A stretch of DNA of 64,000 bases. Origin: Hygrophila difformis. Taxonomy: Eukaryota > Streptophyta > Magnoliopsida > Lamiales > Acanthaceae. Shown in pieces: positions 58,554 to 64,000 of the stretch. Under the pieces are notes generated by a model, which was not told the DNA's origin, ran no database searches, and saw only the letters and a list, made by a program, of their open reading frames with translations. Location: contig JAOANR010000004.1 in NCBI GenBank assembly GCA_030278955.1, positions 14,000,428 through 14,064,427 of the forward strand. The letters are read 5' to 3'. How positions within the stretch are numbered: the first letter of the stretch is position 1; each line of letters starts with the position of its first letter. The translations under genes were made by a program, and so were the position numbers.

Positions 58554-59169
58554 GGGAGAAGTTAGGGTGCAATCAAGACATTTATTTGTCTTGATGTACT
58601 GTGGCAATCCATAGCCGTTGATTTACTTTGTAAATCGACTTGAAGGTTAAAAAGGTAAATTTGTCATATTACTCTAAAATATACTTAGTACATTTCAGCG
58701 ACAAATTGATATACATTTCAGCGATTTGTTTATATTTCAGCGACAGACATAATGTTTTCAGCGCAGCTTCTGTGTATTTCAGCGACAAATTATAGTATAT
58801 TTCAGCGAAACAATATAATATATTTCAGCGACATGCGATATTATTTTTCAGCGACTTGATAATGTTAATTTCAGCGACTTCATAAACGTTTGAAACTCCA
58901 ATTCTTTGGTTTAACATATTTCAGCGACGAGTTGTATGTATTCCAGCGACATGATGCGTCTATTTCAGTGATAGACTATATAATATTTCAGTGACATACC
59001 CTAGTATTTTTTAGCGATAACATTGTGTGTATTTTTCAGCAACTTGATGTTATATATTTTTTGGACAACTTTACCATTTTTCATTTTGAATCGTTGGATT
59101 TTAAATGAACGGTCGGATTTTGTGCCTTGATATATTGCGGTTTTGATTGATTGCACCGTAACTCAACCC
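58554..59169 (-). mobile_element. Non-autonomous TIR element with 22-bp-phased TTTCAGCGA array (copy B)
   Basis: GTGAAATA at 58546-58553 and 59170-59177 flanks it. The ends agree over about 23 bases with few mismatches: GGGAGAAGTTAGGGTGCAAT and, inverted, GGGTTGAGTTACGGTGCAAT. Inside are 15 copies of TTTCAGCGA or close variants, with the C of CAGCG at 58696, 58719, 58738, 58759, 58780, 58803, 58826, 58849, 58872, 58922, 58944, 58966, 58989, 59012 and 59037. The steps are mostly 21-23 bp with one 50-bp gap. It is inverted relative to copy A. No coding sequence. Confidence 0.88.
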
Positions 59170-59198
59170 GTGAAATAAGTATGAAAGGAATACTTTTA

Positions 59199-59842
59199 GG
59201 GTCCGTTTGGATGAGCTTTTTAAAAAAAGTAGAAGCAGAAGCAAAAGTGAAAAGTAAAAGCATATAACTTTTGTGTTTGGATGGAATTCTTGAAAAACAA
59301 TTTTTTTGAAAAAAAATGTTTGAATGAGTAAAAATGAAAAATGCTTTTGAAATGTAGTAATTACAAAAAATGACTTGCTTTTTATATGAGAATAAGATAC
59401 TCTGTTCCTATTTAGTGGACGATTTACCACAAATTACAAATACCAAGAAAAGTAATCATTATCATCTAGTTTTTCAATTTTGCCCTCATTTATTTACACA
59501 CAAATCAAGTAAAAGTGAGTTGGAGTGAGAGAGAATCAATAATATTTATGAAAGTAAAAGGGTAATATTGGAAAAATATGATATAAAAATGGAAAGTGAC
59601 AACTATTTTGGAACATTTTTTTGTTTCTAGAAAGACAACTAAAAAGGAACGGAGGGAGAAGCACCCATGAACTGTTTCTTCCAGAAGCAATTTTTTTAGC
59701 TTTTGGGAGAAGCACCCCTGAACTGTTTCTTCAAGAAATAATTTTTTTGCTTTTCGAGATGCTTCACCTCTTTTCTATCATAAGTGTTTTTGACAGAAAC
59801 AAAAGTCAAATACACATTTCCACAAGCTTATCCAAACTGGCC
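59199..59842. mobile_element. Tourist/PIF-Harbinger-type MITE carrying a nested Stowaway
   Basis: Ends GGGTCCGTTTGGATGAGC and GCTTATCCAAACTGGCC, with TTA at 59196-59198 and 59843-59845. The AGAAGC/AAAAGC-rich interior resembles 43819-44281, so it is a related, more decayed member. Confidence 0.8.
59400..59658. mobile_element. Stowaway-type MITE inside the Tourist-like element
   Basis: Left end CTCTGTTCCTATTTAGTGG after TA, right end AAAAAGGAACGGAGGGAG. The interior matches the middle MITE of the 46.2-kb nest. The right TA is changed to AA. Confidence 0.8.
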
Positions 59843-59845
59843 TTA

Positions 59846-60016
59846 GTGTGTGTTTGGATGTACAATATGAAATAACTTATTTGATTATTGTGTTTTCAAA
59901 ACGCAAATAATCATATTTGGAACACTATTTTTTAAGCAATTAAACTGATTATTTGCATTTTAAAATGCAATAATGAGATAATCTATTTTCCTGCCGCTTA
60001 TCCAAACACCCGTTGA
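59846..60016. mobile_element. Possible small TIR element
   Basis: GTGTGTGTTTGGATGTAC at the left and GCTTATCCAAACACCCGTTG at the right look like inverted ends around an AT-rich core with internal inverted phrases (AAATAATCA). No clean target duplication. Confidence 0.45.
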
Positions 60017-60650
60017 GATCCTAGTTCAATCGTTTAATCGAATAAAAGGTGGTCTAATAAAACATCCGCATGAAGCAAAATTTATCATTGAAAGCCGTGC
60101 CACACCTATGCAAATAATGCAATGCAAGTCCGTCCGCATCCGCAGCCGCAAGGCTCGCGCTAGCCGTCGATTCTGCACACGCCCATCCACGGCTGCCACG
60201 CGCCTACCTTGTGCTCCTCACCTTTAATGCTCAAGGTACAACCCCTCACAGCCTCTCCTACTTGCTATAAATACTGTCACATGGGCGGACACCTATAGCC
60301 CTTTTGAAAATTCCTAGTACACGTGGGAAGGGAGTCGGACGACTATTTTCTTTTTTTACTCGCAATTAACAACGGCCCTTGTCCTTTTCAACGCCGGTTC
60401 CTCTTTCCCCACCCTGCAGTCCAACCAGTCACCACCAATCCCATCCTGATCCTCCCCCACTGATTAAATTCTCGCTTACCAGTTGCCCCTACTCCATTCT
60501 AATCCACTTCCATACTCTTGCGACTGCTGCAATTTCATCTTCTGTTGGATAAACTAGTAGGAAATCGGAGGAATTTTCGATCGGGAATTCCTTGTTTGTT
60601 TGATTGATTTTTTTTTATTTCTTTTTTTTTTGGTTGGTGAGAGGTGAAAT
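60017..60650 (+). promoter_or_regulatory. Promoter and 5' untranslated region of the HIAT1-like gene
   Basis: GC content rises here. A TATA box, GCTATAAATACTG, is centred near 60270, about 380 bases before the start codon. A G-box core CACGTG is at 60320-60325. The leader is C-rich and then T-rich before ATG. The transcription start cannot be fixed from sequence, and an intron in the leader is possible. Confidence 0.5.
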
Positions 60651-61698
60651 ATGAGTTTTAGGGCGCTGAGGCCGATAGTGCACCTGTTGGTGCCGCTGTG
60701 CCTCCACTGGATTGCGGAGGAGATGACCCATGCTGTGCTTGTTGATGTCACCACCAATGCGCTTTGTCCCGGCGAGACCACTTGCCCTGAGGCCGTTTAC
60801 CTTACCGGCATCCAGCAAACGGTTAGTGTTTTTTTCTTTCTTTTTGTGGATTTCGATTTTCAAGTTTTCTTTCTGTTGTGGAATTTGGGTGGAATTTCTT
60901 TGGGAGATGTGTTTTATATTATGATCTCTGGTGACCACTGACCAGCTTCTTTTTGTTGTCTTGTATTTTGGATTTGGATTTGGGGCTTATTAGTTAAGTT
61001 GCAATAAATGCTGTAATTCAAGTTACTAATTTCGTTTCTTTTTAGTTGTCTTTTTTTCTTTCTTTTTTGGATTTCGATTTTCAAGTTTTCTTTCTGTTGT
61101 GGAATTTGGGTGGAATTTCTTTGGGAGAAGTGTTTTATATTATGATCTCTAGTGACCACTGACCAGCTTCTTTTTGTTGTCTTGTTTTTTAGATTGGGAT
61201 TTGGGGCTTATTAGTTAAGTAGCAATAAATGCTGTAATTCAAGTTACTACTTGTTTGTTTTTTTACTCTCCGGTTATTAATTACTTATTACTCTTTGATG
61301 TTTTATTATTCGAAAAATAATCCTTTACTAATATGTATTGTTCCTTACTCTAAGAATTTTCTTTTTAAAAAATCAATATATTTGGTAACCAGCAAATACT
61401 ATGATTCCTTCATTCTTGAATTGAGAGAAAGTGTGGAAGTGCAGAGATATTTTAGGTATTGATAAAGTTGAGCTTTTGTTTTTACGGTGGTGTCCATTCG
61501 GACTATTTTTTTTTTCACTTTAATAATAATGCTTGTTTATGAGTACTACCTTTTTCTTTATCACTTTATTAAATAAGCTCGTGCAGACATCATGTAAGAA
61601 AACCGTGAATTTGTTTCAAACGTCTTTCCATTTGTTTCAAACTGCTGTCAGGATACATTGGCATATACTCATATACTTTTGGGGGCAAAGAAATGAAA

Positions 61699-61749
<51 letters not shown>

Positions 61750-61776
61750 TAATAATAATAATAATAATAATAGTAA

Positions 61777-61818
<42 letters not shown>

Positions 61819-64000
61819 CTCTTTGGTGATAGTGAGAAGTTATTATTTTAGGCATGCAAGAATATAATGTTACCGAATATGTGTATTTATGTACAAATAC
61901 ATCATGATTGAACTGTGGAGCAATAATATTTGAAGATGGAAAAAGATAATGAGAAAATATGAACTCTTTTACTGTTGAATAATTTTCTTTTAGATGCAGA
62001 TATACATATGAATCAAGAATATAGCATGAAGCACGCCACGGTTACTAAAATCGATTTCAGCAAATATTATTGATGATCAATAACCTCTTTGGTCCTTGTA
62101 GGTTTGTGGAATACTTAAGATGATAATTCTTCCACTCATAGGCCAGCTGGCTGATGAGTATGGGCGTAAACCATTTCTTCTTCTCATCCTACCAACAAGC
62201 GTGATTCCTTTCGGTATGTTTCTTGATGTTCTGTACATTATACACAAAAACATCTTTGAACACGATTAATTAGCAAACCCCAACGCCCCAAGACTCTCTT
62301 TAATTTAGAAGCTCTGTATGGAAAAGCACCAACATATTGATTTAAAATAAAGTTTTGGTTTTTACACTTTTACTTATAAGCCTTTTCCGGTGTTGTTTTT
62401 TGGGGAAGCCATATTTTAGAGTATACTTATAATCCAAGCATATTGATTTGGATGTTATTAATCCAAATCTAAGGTATGGCACAAATTTGGAAATTTGGAA
62501 CTACAATGTGTCAATCATTTATTTCATGAGTAGATGTTGTCTAATGATGCATTTTTGTTCTTTTCAGCTATACTTTGCATCAGTAAATCCAGAGAATCTG
62601 TATATATATACTATGCCGTCAATACTATTGCTAGAATCTTGAGCCAGGGAACCATTTTCTGCATTTCTGTTGCCTATGCTGTAAGTTCTTTGGGCATTTA
62701 TGAACTAGAGATATGATAATTCAATAGCTTTTTAATATTTGAAGCAAAATTTCAGGCAGATGTTATTGATGATGATAAGAGGGCTACTGCTTTTAGTTGG
62801 ATCACAGGCCTGAACTCTGTGTCACATGTCATAGGCAATATCCTAGCACGTTTTCTTCCTACAGATTACATATTCCAGGTACCCTTATGCCAAACACTTT
62901 ACTAATTGTATATCATCATCTATCTTCATTTCACATGATGTTACTTCCAATTTCAGGTGTCAATAGTTCTTTTGATCCTTGGTCCAGTTTATCTATCACT
63001 ATTTCTGAAGGAAACAGTGAAGCCTATACATAAGCCAAGTCAAGATGTCCCTTTCTTGAGAAAGGCTATTAAAATCATCGAAGATCGTTATAACTTGATG
63101 AAGCATGCTGTGCATGTAGTCACCAGCAGGTGAATATTGAATGCATCAACTGCTCTATTACACTTCTATTTTGTGCAAATTAAACATTAGGAAATATTCT
63201 AATTGTTCAAAATCTTCTTTGTAGCTCGACTCTTAAGTCCATTTCTTTTGTTTCCTTCTTCTATGAATTGGGGATGTCTGGTATCAGCAGTGTTCTATTG
63301 GTGAGCTTGTTAACTGTGGCAACTTATTCTCTTTCCTAAAGCTGTATTTGCCTTTTGTTATTTGGTTGTGTGTCGCATTATCATTGCTAATCAGGGGCAA
63401 ATGGTATCTCTGACACATGAACTCTGAATACTTATTTGTCCTGGAAGTTGTTGCATATGTAAGAATCCTCTGATCAAGCAGATCAACCTTTGTACACTGA
63501 GTATCTTTTAACTTACCTTTTGCAAACTTGCAGTACTATTTTAAGTCTGCTTTTGGCTTCAACAAGAATCAATTCTCAGAGCTCTTGATGTTAGTGGGAT
63601 TTGGATCCATCTTTTCTCAGGTACCTCCTAATTATGCACCTCGGCTACTATATGTGAATGCCCATTATTTTACTTTCCTATCTTAATCAGTTCCAACAAT
63701 TTTTAGCCCATTCGTCCTTGCAAGCAAACTTACATGAATTTTAATTTTTTATATTAAATTTATTGTCATATCTCATGCTCATTCAATTTTACATTTGAAG
63801 ATGCTGGTGGTTCCTTTAGTCAATCCATACGTTGGAGAGAAGGGAATTCTCTGTGCAGCCATACTGGGATCAGTAGCACATGTAAGAATGTTGATTTAAG
63901 TGTTCTCCGAAAAAGTTATTTCTTGAACAGATTTGTCTGACACAGAGTTAATAAATGCAGGGATTGCTTTCTGGCTTGGCCTGGGCACCATGGGTATGTA
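60651..64000 (+). CDS. HIAT1/MFSD14-like major facilitator transporter, 5' part
   Basis: Exons 60651-60821, 62102-62213, 62568-62680, 62756-62878, 62957-63129, 63225-63300, 63534-63620, 63801-63881 and 63961-63993 (a donor GTATGT then runs into the window edge). All phases join. The protein starts [20 protein letters not shown], has the MFS signature [11 protein letters not shown] between the second and third membrane segments, and continues [20 protein letters not shown] and [14 protein letters not shown]. This matches plant 'hippocampus abundant transcript-like' proteins of the 12-helix major facilitator superfamily. Roughly the first two thirds are present. The substrate in plants is not known. 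No damage is visible. Confidence 0.9.
60832..61250 (+). repeat. Direct duplication (period 221) within intron 1
   Basis: GGATTTCGATTTTCAAG occurs at 60848 and again at 61069, and the likeness continues for about 190 bases to AATTCAAGTTACTA at 61029 and 61249, with few differences. The duplication begins right behind the donor of exon 1. Confidence 0.9.
61699..61819. repeat. (AAT)n(AGT)n microsatellite
   Basis: A long run of AAT triplets passing into AGT triplets, in intron 1 of the transporter gene. The poly-Tyr ORF on the other strand is an artefact of this repeat. Confidence 0.95.

Noticed and set aside
61637..61855. Poly-Tyr/poly-Ile ORF on the minus strand
   Set aside because: Produced by the (AAT)n(AGT)n microsatellite.

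Overview
This window is nuclear DNA of a flowering plant, most likely a eudicot. The evidence is multi-exon genes with plant-type GT-AG introns, Ty1-copia and Ty3-gypsy retrotransposons, MULE, CACTA, Stowaway and Tourist-like elements, and three host genes with clear plant protein signatures. The family or species cannot be fixed from the sequence alone. No rRNA, tRNA or CRISPR feature was seen. Most of the 64 kb is transposable-element DNA in which older elements are interrupted by younger ones.

Layout. 1-5802: 3' part of a decayed SIRE/Maximus-type Ty1-copia element (RT-RNase H, then a second ORF, then the 3' LTR). 6436-24601 (minus strand): a decayed GON4L/YARP-like SANT gene. One of its introns holds an 8.2-kb MULE (7032-15208), which itself contains a broken MURA gene, a plant mobile domain (PMD) fragment, a LINE fragment and a Stowaway MITE. 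One of its coding exons holds an intact, very young Ty1-copia element (16180-20944) with identical LTRs and a perfect 5-bp target duplication. 24808-28217: two LTR-like remnants. 28320-32681: 3' end of a gypsy element of apparent Tat type, carrying an antisense PMD gene. 35316-38364: an apparently intact aldo/keto reductase gene with a duplicated first exon. 38455-46926: an old Ty1-copia element inserted just behind that gene and filled with at least eight later insertions, including two solo LTRs with perfect target duplications and a three-deep Stowaway nest. 47120-52649: a minus-strand Ty1-copia element. 52942-57886: a CACTA (En/Spm) remnant. 57890-60016: LTR fragments and TIR elements. 60651-64000: first nine exons of a plant HIAT1-like MFS transporter, cut by the window edge.

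The host genes do not form a common pathway. The two probably live ones are the aldo/keto reductase and the MFS transporter. The GON4L-like locus shows a premature stop, an internal deletion, several frame changes and the copia insertion.

The least expected finding is a family of short TIR elements (34379-34915 and 58554-59169, with a probable shortened third copy at 41331-41599) flanked by 8-9 bp target duplications. The two full copies are filled with 15-16 copies of a motif, TTTCAGCGA or its complement, spaced 22-23 bp apart. PMD sequences also occur in two unrelated transposon classes within this one window.
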